Shown one piece after another: positions 1-13,578 of a stretch of DNA of 64,000 bases (positions within the stretch are counted from its first letter, which is position 1; the number at the start of each line of letters is the position of its first letter). The notes under the pieces are model-generated. The model was not told the DNA's origin, did not search any database, and saw only the letters and a list, made by a program, of their open reading frames with translations. A program made the position numbers and the translations under genes. Origin of the DNA: Monarcha castaneiventris obscurior (lineage: Eukaryota; Chordata; Aves; Passeriformes; Monarchidae). The stretch lies in assembly GCA_026261815.1 (NCBI GenBank), contig JAMPIT010000230.1, forward strand, positions 8,803,001-8,867,000. Reading direction: 5' to 3'.

Positions 1-840
1 AATAATTAGTGTGAGTTGTCTGAACACAGCCTAAGAGAAACAAGAGCACAAGTTCCATGGAAAATGTATTCACTTGAAGTACAGAATAGGTCTTGTAAAT
101 ACTAAAGCTTTAATTTATTTTTGTAAATTCAGTCCTGTAATCCTAGTTAATCTGATGATATTTATTGAAACACATGGGACATTATCATGTTTTTAATTAA
201 ATATAAGAATACCCCAGCATGGTGAGATTCAAACCCTAATTCATTAGCTCCAAATACAAAAGAAAAATATTTCCTGACTGAAATTACTGTGCACTCGCCT
301 GGAATGCACATTCCACATTTTCCATATTCAGAGAATGGAAAACAGCTGTTATACAAAAGGGTATAACACTCAGAGTAAATATTGGGAGCTGCAAGATGAA
401 ACAAGTATGAAGATGAATCACCAGGAATGTTTTGCTGAGCCTTTGAAGTTGTATTCCCATTTATCTGGAGCACTCAAATGGCAAAAAGCACAATGACCAT
501 GTGATAGTTTCAGACTGGCAAGTTGCATTCAAAGTTAAAATGTTTGATCTTATATTTTGTAGCTCTCTCTGGTTACACTGTTGGGCTGTAGATTTACAGA
601 CCTTCGACTAAAATCTCTTTTTCCATGTTTTTGTCACTCATTCAACTAATTTTAATATCTTAGCAAGGCTTTTGACATGGTTTTCCACCACAGCCTTTAA
701 TCAAACTGGTGAAATATAGTTTCAATACATGGGCTGTAAGATGAGTGGGAAATTGTCTGGGCAGGGAATGGGCTGCAATCAACAGCATAGAGGGCAACTG
801 ACACTGAATTCCCAACACTGTTCCTCAGGAGTCATGGGAT
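1..840. other. intergenic, no gene seen
   Basis: AT-rich DNA. The 103-codon minus-strand reading frame at 162-473 has no recognisable domain, no splice context and no coding-like composition. I see no RNA gene or repeat of note. Confidence 0.6.
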
Positions 841-885
841 TACAGAATCATAGATTCATTTAGTTTGGAAAAGACACACACAACC
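841..885 (-). repeat. CR1 LINE 3' end, antisense fragment
   Basis: The stretch begins with 'acagaatcatagattcat' followed by 'ttggaaaagaca'. This is the inverted end of a chicken-repeat-1 element, which normally terminates in copies of an ATTCTATGA-like octamer. Only about 40 bp is recognisable before a sense-oriented CR1 body begins. Confidence 0.55.
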
Positions 886-939
886 AGACACTGATCTGGC
901 ACATTGCCTGCTTCCTCAGCCCAGCTCTGGTGGCAGTCA

Positions 940-1880
940 AGCATCAGTTTTGCTGGGGCCAGTGCTTCCAACATCATTTTTAATGACTTGAACAATGGAA
1001 GTGAATATACTCCCAGCAGGTTTGTAGAGAACATCGAAGTGGAAGAAAGGAGTCAGTACACTGGAAGGCGGCAGAATTCCAATCAGAGGAATTCCAATGG
1101 ACTAAAGGTATGAACAGATATCAAGCTCAACAAAGGCAAATGGAAAGTCCTTGTACCTGGAATGGAATAATCCCACTCAACTGCACATGCTGAGTGCTAC
1201 CAGCAAGTAAGGAGCTGTGCAAAACATACCTGTGGTCTTGGGGGGCATGAAAATGACTCAACACTGCACTCTTCCAGTGGAAAACACCCTGGTGTCTATT
1301 AGCAAGGGTTGGCAAGCAGGGCCAATGAAATAATTTTTCTCTCCTATTCAGCACTTGTGAGAACTCCCCTGAAGTTCTGTGTCCAGCACAATAAAGGATG
1401 TTGTCATACTGGAGCAAGTTCAGCAAAAGGGTCACCAAGAAGGTCAGAGGGCTGGAGCACAAGATGAGTAGAGGCTGAGAGAAGTGGCTTGTAAGCCTGA
1501 AAGAATGAAATATAAAGGGAAGTCTACAGCTGCTTAAAGAGAGGGTGTAGGGAGGAGAGACACAGACTCCTCTTGGAGGGGCAAGGGATGCAACAACTGG
1601 TAAAGGATACAGCATTATATATGGCAACATATATGGCAATCCATTTATATATGGATATATATGGTGATAAAGGAAACTCTGACTATGGAAAAAACATTCA
1701 CAATGAGGGCAATCAAAATGATGTCCACAGTGACTGTGTCTCTTCATACTGGAGATATTCAAATCTCAGCTGGACATATCCCTGTGAAACCTGCCCTAAG
1801 TCTGGCCCCACTTTGAGCGGGGAGCTGGACCAGACAACCTCCAGAGGTCTTTTCTCATCTGTTCTATTAAGAAGACAGAT
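940..1880 (+). repeat. CR1 LINE, degraded ORF2 end and 3' tail
   Basis: Translation near 970 gives a worn form of the reverse-transcriptase block that follows the catalytic motif (NIIFNDLNNG, compare NxFINDLDxG in CR1). The text from about 1380 ('ctgtgtccagcacaat', 'catactggag', 'aagaaggtcagag') follows the CR1 ORF2 C-terminus. The stretch 1745-1860 ('gagctggaccagacaacctc', 'cagaggtc') is the CR1 3' end. The element is broken by a short AT-rich microsatellite at about 1611-1665. Reading frames of 105-211 codons over this interval on both strands are by-products of the repeat. Confidence 0.75.
1611..1665. repeat. TATATGG-type simple repeat
   Basis: Imperfect repeats of 'atatatgg' occur inside the CR1 copy, including 'tatatatggcaacatatatgg' style units and 'tatggatatatatggt'. 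It looks like a local microsatellite expansion within the element. Confidence 0.6.
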
Positions 1881-1889
1881 TCCTCAATA

Positions 1890-4430
1890 GGTAAATTTTC
1901 CCCTTCTATTCTAGAATGAAGTGACGTGCCCTAAGTCCCTCTCTCTTCATTGCCTACCATTACAGAAAACATGTAATTATATAACCACTTATATAACTGC
2001 TATCTTGTAGATAGCAAGTATTACACAAAATAAATTCAACCTTTACTGTTTTTCCTCCAGGAAATTTCTCATAAAAAAAAAAATACCCTACACAATTAGT
2101 GTGTTAGTTATTTAACACCCAAAACAATCATGAATTTAAACCAGAAATTCTGGAGAAAAACAAACTTAACTTTACATGAGAAGAATGAGGATTAAGAAAA
2201 TGAAGTAGAAATAATTCTATAAAAATATATTTTCTTGTATACAAAATTCATTTTACGTATTCAAATCCACAGGCCAATAAAAATCACAAAACTACACTCT
2301 TTAGTTTATATATTGGAAATTATAAATATATTACAGAATCCCTCAATAATGATTTCTTTAAGCACTTAAGCTTTTGAATAGATCTATTAGGAGATGGCTT
2401 TGGCTAAAAACCTCAAAGACTTGCCAGCTGAGATAGATGAAAGAAAATGGTGCTGATCAATTTGAGAATAACAGATTTAAGTGTTAAGGAGATTTTTTTT
2501 TGAGCAACTACATAAGATACTTTAAGCAGACTGATATAATTTATACATTAGTGAGGTTGGATCCTAGCCCAAAGCTACAATTTTAGTTGTTAGACATCTA
2601 AGCCTGAGCTACTCATTATAGTTTTATATTGATAAACAGCTAGACATTTCTAGACAATTATCCTAAGAGAGTGTCTAAGTGCCAATAAATCACATTCTGG
2701 AGTTGCCTATTTACCTTCACTGATTGTTAAAAAACTCCAGATGACTAACTCAGAGTAAGGGCATATTGGTGTTTTGGGTCAGGGGTGTGCAGATTGTGAG
2801 TGAGGGCACTGCTTTCATCTGCAACCAGAAGGTGCATTCCAGGATCACAACTGAATACTTCTACTGAGACTACAGTTAATCAGGAATAACCACTACAAAA
2901 CCTGGATAATGTAGAACTCCACTCCTCAGAATCAACTGCTTGGGTTCTACAGATTCATTCCTACTGTTTGCATCATTTTCTAATGATGACATAGTCCATG
3001 ACTGAAATTTAGACTGATATGTTTAACAAAGATTAATCTCATTCTAGAAATCCAGTCATTAACAACTCATTCATGTTAAAGACTACTCATTTATGCCACC
3101 GTTAGGTTACAGCTTATCTTCCAGTTTTCAGAATGAGGTATCACTGAAGCTCTCAATCGATTTTGTGATTTAGAATTTGTCTTCATTTATTGACTTGTTT
3201 TATTTACTTAAAAGAAGAATGATGACATAAAGTTTGATCAGTAAATATTAAAAGCTTCATAGCGGCCTTCTACTGACATTTGGCAAGTCCCAATGAATTT
3301 CATGTTAATAATGTGAGGTTTAAAAGACAGTTGCTTCCCTGAGGGCCATTGGGAAAGGAGCACTTTTTATTTTTTTCCTCTCAACAATTCTTAGTTGTCC
3401 CATGTCCTGCTTTACAGTGAATTCTAAAAGTAACCCTCCTATGACAGACAACACAGAAGTCTATGATCTTCTCTAGCTCCCCATGTACTTCAGTGAGATC
3501 TTGTCTTGTAGGCATGATAATAATTTAATGAACTATCTGACTGGTGATTAAGCTCACTTGAGGGAGAACCAGTCAATCAGGTCTACCAGACTTGAAACGG
3601 TTTCAAAAGTCACAGTCTCCAGCTATACAATTCAGATGAAAGTCAAAGATAAGTAAAATGATTAAATCAAAAAAAATTATCTACTGGAAATCTCACTGAC
3701 AGATCACTGGGAACAGATGGAGGTGTAACTCACTGGTAATGGACTTAATAATCTATTTCCATATGATTTTGTTGTATGTTTAATTTAAATATTTATTACA
3801 TTTTTTGTTGTTTGCTTCATTTTTTCAAGGTTTGTTCAGATTGTGGTGTTCCTTTTACCTTCACTATATCAAATTTGTACAATAAAACAAAATAACTCCA
3901 CTTAATAAAGACGTACCAAGTTTTGCCAGGCAACATTATCATTTTAATGTGGCATGACATAATTAAAAAACATACTTTTTGCTTGTTTTAGTATCCAGTG
4001 GCAAGTATAGGCAGCAATGGTACTAGACATTGCAAGAGTTTTTCTGTCAAACTACACAGGCCGGTGAGATGACTGTACAAAATTCTGTGCGTTACAGTGA
4101 AGTAAAACCTAAATGACTTACATTTTCAACTCAGTTATATACCATGAAGATGAAGAATAGCCATCCATTCCAACTTTCCAGATCCCCCAAGATCCACAAG
4201 TGACAAACACATCAGTCCTACATGAAAGATGGCATTTTGGAAGGCAGCCTTGAAACTACGTTTGGGATGATCAGTAGAAGTTATGAGTACTTTGTAAAGT
4301 CACTCCTTGACACTATTCAAAATATATTCTCTGGGGTCTTGAATCCCTCACAGACAAAATTAGGCAGCTGGCCTAAGGGTTACAAGGCTTTTTCCCAGGC
4401 TACAAAGCCCAGTGCTACCTACTGAACTAA
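1890..4430. other. intergenic, no gene seen
   Basis: AT-rich unique sequence with several A or T runs. No reading frame over 60 codons resembles a protein family, and I saw no paired splice sites around a coding-like block. Confidence 0.55.
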
Positions 4431-4436
4431 GCACGC

Positions 4437-4705
4437 GGCAAGGAGGCTGGCCATTAGCAGGCATTTTAGACATTAGAAGTAATTTCTTCACAGAAAAGGT
4501 GACTAGACGATGGAATGGGCTGCTCAGGGAGGTAATGGAGTCACCATCCCTGGAAAGACTGGACATGGCAGTCAGTGCCATGGTCTGGTTGACATGGTGG
4601 TGTTGGGTCATAGGCTGGACCTGATGACCTCAGAGGTCTTTTCCAGCCTAGTTGATTCTCTTCCAGCCTAGCTGATTCTTTTCCAGCCTAGTTGATTCTG
4701 TGAAA
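4437..4705 (+). repeat. CR1 LINE 3' end with a triplicated terminus
   Basis: The body matches the CR1 3' UTR in order: 'agaagtaatttcttcacag', 'tggaatgggctgctcaggg', 'ggagtcaccatccctgg', then 'ctggacctgatgacctcag'. The end 'cttttccagcctagttgatt' is repeated about three times with small changes at 4637-4700, so the element's tail has expanded into a short tandem repeat of roughly 21 bp. Confidence 0.85.
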
Positions 4706-4709
4706 TGGT

Positions 4710-7700
4710 CAGGGGTAGACTAGGAAGAAAGGAAAGTAAATGTGTCAGACTTTCTCTTGATGTAGAGTCATGAAGTGTGGAGGAGTGTGAAATTCCCCAA
4801 GTCTCACTGTTACATCATCATCATCAGAGATGTTCCACTTATTGCCAGGAAACCCATTAATGAAATTCTGTGAATCAAAAAAAAGAAAAAATCAACTCAA
4901 CCTGGAACTGGCAGGAATGCACTGTACAAACAATTGTCCATTTCATCTAATGCAACTATAAAACAAAACAAAAACTGAGTTGGCCATTAAAAAGATTCTG
5001 CAAATTATTGCAAAGCGAGGTGTCTAATTTATGGGAAGGGTGGAGAGTATTTTCCAGCTGCTAGTCAGAGTAAAGTGAAACCATTCAGTGCTACTCTGAC
5101 CAAGAAAAGTGAAAGCTAGGAATTGAACATTCTGATTTTTCACAGTGAAAAATTAAGTCCATTAGACAACTGGAACAATCTAAACCATAAGAAATGAGAC
5201 TTTTTTCTATAAAATGTACATATGGGAAGATTGTATATAACTACCCATGTCACACTACTGACACTGCTTTCAAAGACGGAAAAGATGACTAAATACTTAT
5301 TATACAGAAATAAGTTTTTCCACCCAGAAATAAGTGTTTAAAAAATGGCAACCTTTCAAGCTCATTTACTGGTTTTCTTTTATCAACAATATATGACTTA
5401 ACCATTTTTAAGATCTCATTTACCTCTGCAGTTAAAAAAAAAAAGACCCAGTCACTGTAAAAATTTGGTTTAAAAAATTTCAGCAACTGCCATTTTCAGA
5501 TCTGGCAAATTATTTATTTTTTCTATATAATACAGCAAATCTTGCAAAACATTGCAACTAACATTTTTATGTATGGCTCAATATCCATATATATACATAT
5601 TTGTTTAGAATATCTTGCAGTTATATGTTCACCATTTAAAATATGTTCCTGAGTTCTGATAACAGCAAGAAAGAAAATAAAAATATCACATTTTATCTTG
5701 CATTATGAGATGGGTAAATCTGTAACTTTATGCTGTAAAATATTCTAGGATTTTGGGAAAATTGTATCTGTTGCTAGCATGACAGTCACAAAGCTTTAAA
5801 AATACTTAATAATTAAATGAATTAATAATTCAAATACCTCTTCTAAAAAACATGAACAAATTTGTGCTAAAAATATAAACTCATTGAAAGCACATTTGTT
5901 ATATATTTCTATTCAGAAATACAAGTTTCATACTTTCCAGTTTCTAGGTTGCATGAATATCCAGACATAGCTTTCTAAGACCAGATTTTATAAAATGCCT
6001 ATGCAATGATGATGCATTTTCCTATAAGCACCCTAATTAAAAAAAGAGAAAATAAGACTCAGGACTGAAATTGTTACTGCAAGTCAGGACAGAGCTTCTT
6101 ATTAATGAGAAATCTAAAAGACTGAGTGGCTTGCACAGATCTTCTAAATGTCCACTTCTGGGAACTGAAAATAAACTGGCTTCATTCTCTCCACGTGTTA
6201 CCTCCTCTTCCCCTTTGTTTTCCACTGAAGTTAAGCTTTCCTAAAGTAAACTACAGAGTGCTTTCTACACGTAGCAATTTAAAAATTATTTTCTATAATT
6301 TTGCCATCTGAAAATTATTAAAAACATTAATGTTTATGAAAATTCTCATTAATTTAATTTAGTCTTTTCATGCAATCAGTGGGTGGAGGTAGTCCAAAAC
6401 CCTATATCAACAATTCCAAAGCTACCTTGGTCTGCTTAGCACAGTGTGAAAAATCTGTTTTATTATACAATTTTATCTGTCTTGGGTACATCACTCCTCA
6501 ATTTAAGCATACCTGCACAAGTGCCATAAGCCTAAAATATTTTATTACAAATGAAGCTGGCATCACCTGGATTATGAGCTTGCCTTTTATTAAGCAGAGG
6601 AGAGTTTCAACCTCAGGTCTCCTACATCAGTTTGCAGGTTTATTCGCTGGGCTTTACATAAATATGGGTGACTTGCTATGGATTTTTAAAGAAATGAGTA
6701 ATCCGAAATTTTCCAAAAAAACAAAACGAAGGTGCTTAGTCTCTGGAGACTTCCAATTACAGTGATAGGAGCATCTGTTTTTTACCACCCACTCAGCTAC
6801 TGTTTCACATCTACAGATAAGAGTGGAAAATTGAAGCCAAAGTCACTGCAGCAGAAACCACCTCAGATGTTTCCACAGTCATCTGTTATGTTTTTATAGA
6901 TTTAAGAATCCTCATTTCTGGAGTAGCACTTCAGAACCAAGGACATTAACTTGTCAGTGGAAAAAACCACTTTTCATTTCAGATTGTATTATCCATTCTT
7001 CATTGTTGTCCCCCCTTCTTTTTTAATCCTGAGGCTATTCCATGCAGTAATTAGTAATAAACAACCTGTTTCAACACCTGTTGAAAGGCTGAAAGTGCCC
7101 TGTGTATTTCTAATTTCATTGACTTTTTAAATGTCAGAAGTTCTTAAATGACATTTTCTTGCAGGTGGTTGGTGGAATCTGGTGAATAATGGAGTTTTTT
7201 TCAAGTTATAGGTTAATGCATACTGACCAGCAATTACAGTGCACATTGTATATATTTGGAAGGGAAAAAAGAAGTAGCTATAATATTAGGCAGTAATGTC
7301 TGCTCTATAAAAAGGATTATTTTGGAACAATTCCAAAAATGATTGAATTAATATTGGATTCCTACATCATACACTTATGTTGAAAACTTCAGTTCTGGAA
7401 GCCTTAGAGATGCCTGGATTTATCAGAACTTCAGCTTTTTAAATTCATTTATTCGGACCATGTAATGTTCCTCCCCAGTAAGCTACTGAGCCTGACCAAC
7501 ATTTATTTCATGTTTAAGCATGGCACAGATCCAGTGTCTGAAACTCTCAAGGGAGGCAGTCTAGCATTTTGAGAAGACAAAATGATACAACTCTGCTTTG
7601 GTGGGAAGACAAAATTAATCAGCTCTTGAGAGGAGTCAATGAACTTTGGTTTTCACACATATCTGGGGAAGAACAGCAATGCCTGTTCCCCTTTGTAACA

Positions 7701-7970
7701 AATGAAACACAAATGGCACTGGAAGGCTGTGCAGCTCTCACATCGCCTGTACTGACTTAGCAAGCAGTTTGGGCAGGCTCAACATTTAACTAAAAAATTA
7801 AGCTGGATGGCTACTATGTTCATCCCTAGTTGGTACAGCCTTCCTTAAATCTCCAGGTTATACCTTAGCCTAAACTGAGGGACGTCACCTACGTTTCTGG
7901 CTGTTTTTTATCCTACACTGTAAAGCAAAATAATTTTTTTTTTTCCAAAAAATATTGCCCTTGTATTCAA
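4710..7970. other. intergenic, no gene seen
   Basis: AT-rich unique DNA. A 131-codon open frame at 6370-6765 (+) was examined. It has no domain, its codon use follows the local AT-rich composition, and no promoter or splice context supports it. Confidence 0.5.
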
Positions 7971-7971
7971 T

Positions 7972-8065
7972 CACAGACTCACAGAATGTTTGAGATTGGA
8001 AGGGAATCTCTTCAGATCATCTGGTCACTAAGCAGCAGACACTACCCATGGCAAGGAACAATGAA
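7972..8065 (-). repeat. CR1 LINE 3' end, antisense
   Basis: The text 'cacagaatgtttgagattgg', 'aagggaatctcttcagatca', then 'tctggtcac' is the reverse complement of the CR1 3' terminus. A short, diverged copy. Confidence 0.75.
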
Positions 8066-11000
8066 CAAATTCCCTTTTTAGCTTAGTCTCTCAGTGTATG
8101 TGGTGTTCCAGATCTGTTTTATAGCAGCTGACTTTTCCAATTATGGTTTCTGGAACCTTTGTGCCTAGCTCAGGAGTCGAGACTTCACATTAGGAAATAC
8201 GTAAAATAAAGAATATGATGAGGATTTAGAAGCTTGTAGAGATTTGAAAATTGTTAGAGTTTTGCTATGACTAGGTTTCCTTCTTTTTTTACTTCTGTTT
8301 CCATTATTTTATTGGTCTTTCTAGTCTTTCAATAATTCTTTCCCAAAACAGGAATTTCATCTGCCAGTCACACAGCATAAGGTTTTCTGATGAGAATTTA
8401 GCAGGTTTCCATGATTTTTACACTCCTGTATGTCAGCACAGGTTTTTGTGCAGCTTTCCATAAATGTCAGTCATTTACGCCTTTAACAAAGGAGTACATT
8501 TTTTAAAATTGCATTGACCATTAAATAAGTGAGAAATCCTATAGAATTTGGTGGGAATTAAACAGTGAATTGATCAGGTTTTTAATTTTAAATTTTGAAT
8601 GATAAACTGTCACACTTTAGGGAACAGCTACACTATATGGCTAACTAACAGATTTTCCAGAAACATTTTTGTATTATTTCTGAAAGAATTGAACTAATTA
8701 ATAAAAATTAAATGCTAGCAAGGCCTACATTCATGCACACAGAAATAGGGTAAGTTTAGAGAAAATTTTAACAAAAGATAACCTTTAAAAGGTTAACGAA
8801 AACTTAAAAGGTGCATGGCTATGATTTTGAAAATTGTTGATTTTTTATGTTGTAATTATTAAAAGTATGATTTCCAGGGACTGGATGATCAACACTTCCA
8901 GGAAGCCAGGCCTTTTGAAAGTGCCTTGGTCTGGATGCCAAAAAAATGACATCTATAAAGCTTCATATTACAATATTGGTGAAAGAGATTATATAAACAA
9001 CAAAGTTCTTCCAAACATAAGCTCAGGTATATCTGACAAATAGAGCGCAGTCGTTGCATGAAAAATTGAACACAGAAAGAAATGAATGAAAATTCTAAAA
9101 CAGATGCATAAACCTCAGGAATAGAAAGCAGGGAATATTAAATGCTATGGAAGGAAATGATACCAAAAGTGGGAAGGATTAACCATTTTCAAATGAGTTC
9201 AGGCCCCACCACAATGCTTAAACAATCTGATCATTTGTACAGTTATTTTAATTAGGCAGTGATGTGGTTATGAGAGCATTTGAAAATGAGGCAGCTCCTT
9301 TTTACTGTAATTTTCTGGCTTTCGAATCACAATTCAATCTGGCTGAGTGAAAACCTTCTGAAGACTGTTTACTCTAGCTCACAAAAATGTGGAAAAAAAT
9401 GTGCAGGAACTTCTAAAATCACCAAATCCAGCTTCCAGCTCTGGCACACATTGGATTTCATTATACTTTTCATCAATTTATAAAGGCTGTATGTTAATGC
9501 CAAATATAACTTATCACTACTCAAATTAGAAAATTTTTCCAGAGTCCAAGAGGTTGTAAACTTTCAGAATGACAATTAAATATTGGTACGTTTAAAATGG
9601 TCCCTCTGCAGTAGTAGAGTGTCTCTCAAAACAGCTATGCTAAGTACCCTGGAAGGCCTGGCCCTAGTGAAATCAGGAAGCCATCAGTCTCTGCACAATT
9701 TCTTGAGATGCAGAGAAATTCCTTCAGCTTCTTGCAAATACAAAGGCACAAGATCTCTGGAGTGATGTGTTGTCATGACTGTCACTCTCTACAACCTACC
9801 CCTGCCACCCAGTGATGCCACATACTCAGAGCTTCAGTACTCAAACAATACCTTCCTTTCAAAGCAAATTAAACATTGGTATGCAATCCAAATTTAATCA
9901 CATTTGCCTTTTTTTCTAAAATGTAGTGTGCTGAAACAATACAATACTAACAGTCAAATAAAATATTCCTAAAACTCCATAATCATAATGTCAGGTTATT
10001 AAATCACTGTTGGTCTTCTACATTTAGCCTTTGGACTCTCGTATGTCACATGTCCTAATAGTCACAAATGTTATAAAACTTCACTGAAGTTAAAAATTGA
10101 GACAATTTAATACAGTTGGGGGTTTTTTTTAAGCAACCTAAATTTCTTGTCCATGAAGCTCAGGTACCCATAGCAGTGACAAAATACTAATATTCTTTTC
10201 CCTTCCTGGTAAATATTTTAGTTTTAGGATTTGTCATTCTAAGCTATGATGAATTTGTAAGACAACTGCCTTCTGAAAACCAAAAATGAAAACTCAAACA
10301 TGGTTTAGATCATGCTGCAGTTTTCTGCACTAGGAATGGTAGGAATGATTACAGGTTCATATGATAGGAAAGATATGATTATTATAGGAAAGAGTCTCAC
10401 ATTATTGAGTCTCCAGAAATTTTGCTCTTCCTGGCTCTGCTACTAACACAAGCTTTCACTCAGGCTTTTCTGTTTTACTTGCTAACAATATTCAGGTTGC
10501 TTTCTGCAGACAGAAAGCCTTCTGTAAAATTCTCCCAATTTGATACAATCCTAAATTTTTCTATGGACACTCTTCTAGAGATAAAGTAATAAAGAAAAAG
10601 TGATTGCATGAAGGTCACCAAAATAGAAAGTCTGAATGTCTAGGTCTTTCAAGTTCCATTTTGGTGCCTTGAATGTGATTTAGAACCTATATCCATATGA
10701 GGCCCAACAAAGGTTAATCATTTCCTCACCATCCATCTTCCTGAACTAGTGAAAGCAAATTTTTTTTGAGAGCTATGATGCTATCATTTCAGCTACAGGT
10801 CTTTACTTTGAAATTCCTAGTGGTTAGGTTAGATGTTTAATTTCCAAGCTTGAGTTCCTTTTCCTGAAGAGCAGGAAATTACTTTCTTTTAGATGTCACT
10901 TTCACTTTCTGCAGTCATGTTTCACTCAGCAAGGCGTGCCTTTTCAAAAAAAGCTAAAAAACAAAGAAGGGGTGGGGCCGAGCAGGAACACCCCTCCCAC

Positions 11001-13400
11001 ACACATTAATTCCAAACAGAATGGGATCTTCCAGCACAAGGAATTTCTGTAGCTTCATAGTGACACTGACACTATTCCATTACCTCGTTTTGAGAAAATG
11101 AGCTATTGTTTCCTCTGTTAGACCAGCAGAAAGGGGCCAAAATACAATAAAGACTATTATGATCAATAAATTTAATTATTTAATTATTTTACAAGTCTTT
11201 CTGTTTGTTTGCAAATACTTAAATGAGAAACACAGCAGAGCAAAAGTTTTACCACATCAGTGCTGAGAACTTTATAAAAGGAATACTACAATACAGGAAG
11301 AAAATATTAGAGTAAAAAAGCTAAAGCATTTCAGGTGCCAGCCCCAGCCACTAATGGAGTTCCAGTGCGCATAAGGAAATTCTATTATCCTGAAATGTGA
11401 AGCCCAATGTTGAAAGCCAAGTCGGGTGGAAAAAATGAAGTGGCAAATTTTCAAACACAGACATTTGTCAGTCATCTTTCAGACCAAGAAAAGTCTATTG
11501 CTTTTACAACACACAAGTAGTATTTATGTTGTTAAGATAGTCTAATTTTAAAAGGAAGTAAATTTTTTAAAAAATCAGGTACTGGAAGATTTTTAGGTTC
11601 TAATAAGGTTATTTACTCAGCTAGAAAAATGTAGTTTCCTCTCTTCATTTTTTGCGGGTTTTTTTCTTTGAGAGAACATATGTGAATTCCTACATTAACA
11701 GATTATTACAGACACTCACAGAGGTGAACTGGAGGCTCACAATATGGTTCTTTAATCAGTCTTCTGAGAAACAACCTTTACCAGCACACAAAACATAAAG
11801 AAAAACCTTTTGAAAGCTGATATGTTTTAGCTGCAGCCCCACCACACTCCTTCCCTGAATATATTCACCCAAGTGGCTGAATCAAATTATATTGGAGGCA
11901 CAATAAATTTCTAGAAAGAATAGTTACGATTTTGTCACAAGATACTACACCACAATCCTGAACATAAATGAATCCCTAGGATTTAGGTCCACATCTGCAG
12001 CATCAAGTTAGGTAGTCAGGGGGCTTACACTGAAAGATGTGATCAAATTGAAACAGGCAATCAAGTTGGGAAATGTTCCAGCCTCCAGCACTGATGTCCA
12101 CTTTGCCCTATTACCACTGCCCTTTATTCAGTTCTGACATGCCACTATGCTAAGACAGCAGAATCCTCAATTTTGCCCTTCCCTAGTGGCTGCAGGTATT
12201 CTTATGGTAAATATTCAAGACCTGTATCCAGAAAATACTGCTGAAAATAAGTTAATGAGACATCTTCTAGACAAGATAAAATGAGGCCTGTTCTATTACA
12301 CCCATCCAGCTACTTACCCTCAGACAAATGGCAGAAGTTGCCCTTAATTCCAGCTGTTAGGTATATTACAGTTCCTGATGATTTATGAATGGCACACAGA
12401 GACTTAACATCCAATAGCATTATTACAATAAAATTATTAAGAGTCTGTAAAGGGATAAAATATTACAGATCTAAGTTACAAATATGATATTAATGTGATT
12501 TTCAGAAGCTGGATGTTAAATATCTAAGGACTTTTAAAATGACAAGCAAATCCATCCAGAAAGAGCTTTAAAAACATGGTGCAATCCCCTTTCTGTCTGC
12601 AAGTGATGCAGGGCTAAACAATTGGCCAAACTACCACACAGAGACTCTATGCAGTGAGATGAGGGGGCTCAGACAGGTATGAAATAACAAGAACAATACA
12701 GTTGGATGCTAGACCTGCTTTGAGTGTTAATGAGATTTAAAATCGTCAGGAAGAAAATGTAATGAAATTTTACTGTTGCTATTATTATTCTTATTATGAC
12801 TATTGCTACTATTGCTACATTTTCTGATTTTTTAGGGATTAGCTCTCTTGGAAGTTGATTCTCTTCAGTACCTCCAACCTACAGCCAAATAAAAACTTCT
12901 GCAGATTACTTCGTAGTACTTGGTGCAACTTCTGGAATTAACATGTCTATATACATATACACGTGACACAAACTTATGTGTGTGCATGTGAGTTTGTATT
13001 ATTACAGTCAAAAGTAAATACAATAGTTAGAGAACTATGAAGTTAGAAGTCCGCACAGAAGGAACACAGTCAAATTTTTTTACCATTTAATATTGCTTTT
13101 TAACCGTTCAATATTACTTATACAAGTATAAACCACATGGAGCAACTTATATGAAATTCTACATTCATATTGTAAATACAGAAGACAATACTAATTCTAC
13201 AGAAGAACAGTGTGCTCTGTATTTTATCACCTGCATATGAATATTTACAAACTGTTAACAATAAAGCTGTTGTAAAATCAAGTAAGACAAAATTTAACAT
13301 TTTGTTCTACAGATCTTAGGAATTTTTCCTGTTTAAATAAAACCTTCAAAATGTATGCCGCCCACATACAGCCTCTCTAATGCCTGGAAATCAACACACC
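8066..13400. other. intergenic, no gene seen
   Basis: AT-rich. It holds small simple-sequence patches, for example TTA/CTA trinucleotides at about 12,780-12,820 and a TATACA/CACG stretch at about 12,945-12,970. A small GC-richer patch sits at 10,970-11,000. Several 60-75 codon frames here show nothing protein-like. Confidence 0.5.
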
Positions 13401-13427
13401 TGAAAGGATGGAATACTGAAAGAAGAC

Positions 13428-13440
13428 AGTTTCACTCTGC
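13428..13440 (-). promoter_or_regulatory. possible IRF/ISRE-like element
   Basis: The plus strand reads 'agtttcactctgc', so the minus strand gives 'agtgaaact', an IRF half-site like those in interferon promoters. It is about 60 bp upstream of the TATA-like box. The second half of a full ISRE is imperfect. GAAAG-containing text lies just upstream (13,401-13,423). The assignment is an inference from position and a short motif. Confidence 0.35.
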
Positions 13441-13490
13441 ATCATCTACTGCGAGTAGGTGGTCAGAGATTTCTGGAAGTGGGAGAAGGC

Positions 13491-13500
13491 TATTTAAAAG
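13491..13500 (+). promoter_or_regulatory. TATA-like box of the interferon-like gene
   Basis: 'tatttaaaag' would place a transcription start near 13,520. That start lies just before a block ending in a good donor site (AAG|GTAGGA at 13,578/13,579), which fits a short untranslated first exon. The coding start is in the next exon. Confidence 0.5.
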
Positions 13501-13519
13501 GGGCTCAGAGAGCTGACAC

Positions 13520-13578
13520 AATGGTACCCCAGGAGCCCTACAGAAGTACACAACCAGGAGCTGAGTATTACCCACAAG
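13520..13578 (+). other. probable 5' untranslated exon of the interferon-like gene
   Basis: This block runs from the TATA-predicted start to a donor at 13,579. The next acceptor is a pyrimidine-rich tract ending in AG at 14,231 (or AG at 14,237), only 9-15 bases before the ATG of the secreted protein. An ATG at 13,521 coincides with the expected transcription start. If it is transcribed, its frame would run out of frame across the main ATG, so it would be an inhibitory upstream frame and not an alternative N-terminus. Start and splicing are inferred. Confidence 0.45.

Noticed and set aside
1127..1762. 211-codon open frame on the minus strand
   Set aside because: It lies antisense to a sense-oriented CR1 element and reflects that repeat's composition.
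6370..6765. 131-codon open frame on the plus strand
   Set aside because: No recognisable domain, ordinary AT-rich composition, no splice or promoter context; length is possible by chance.
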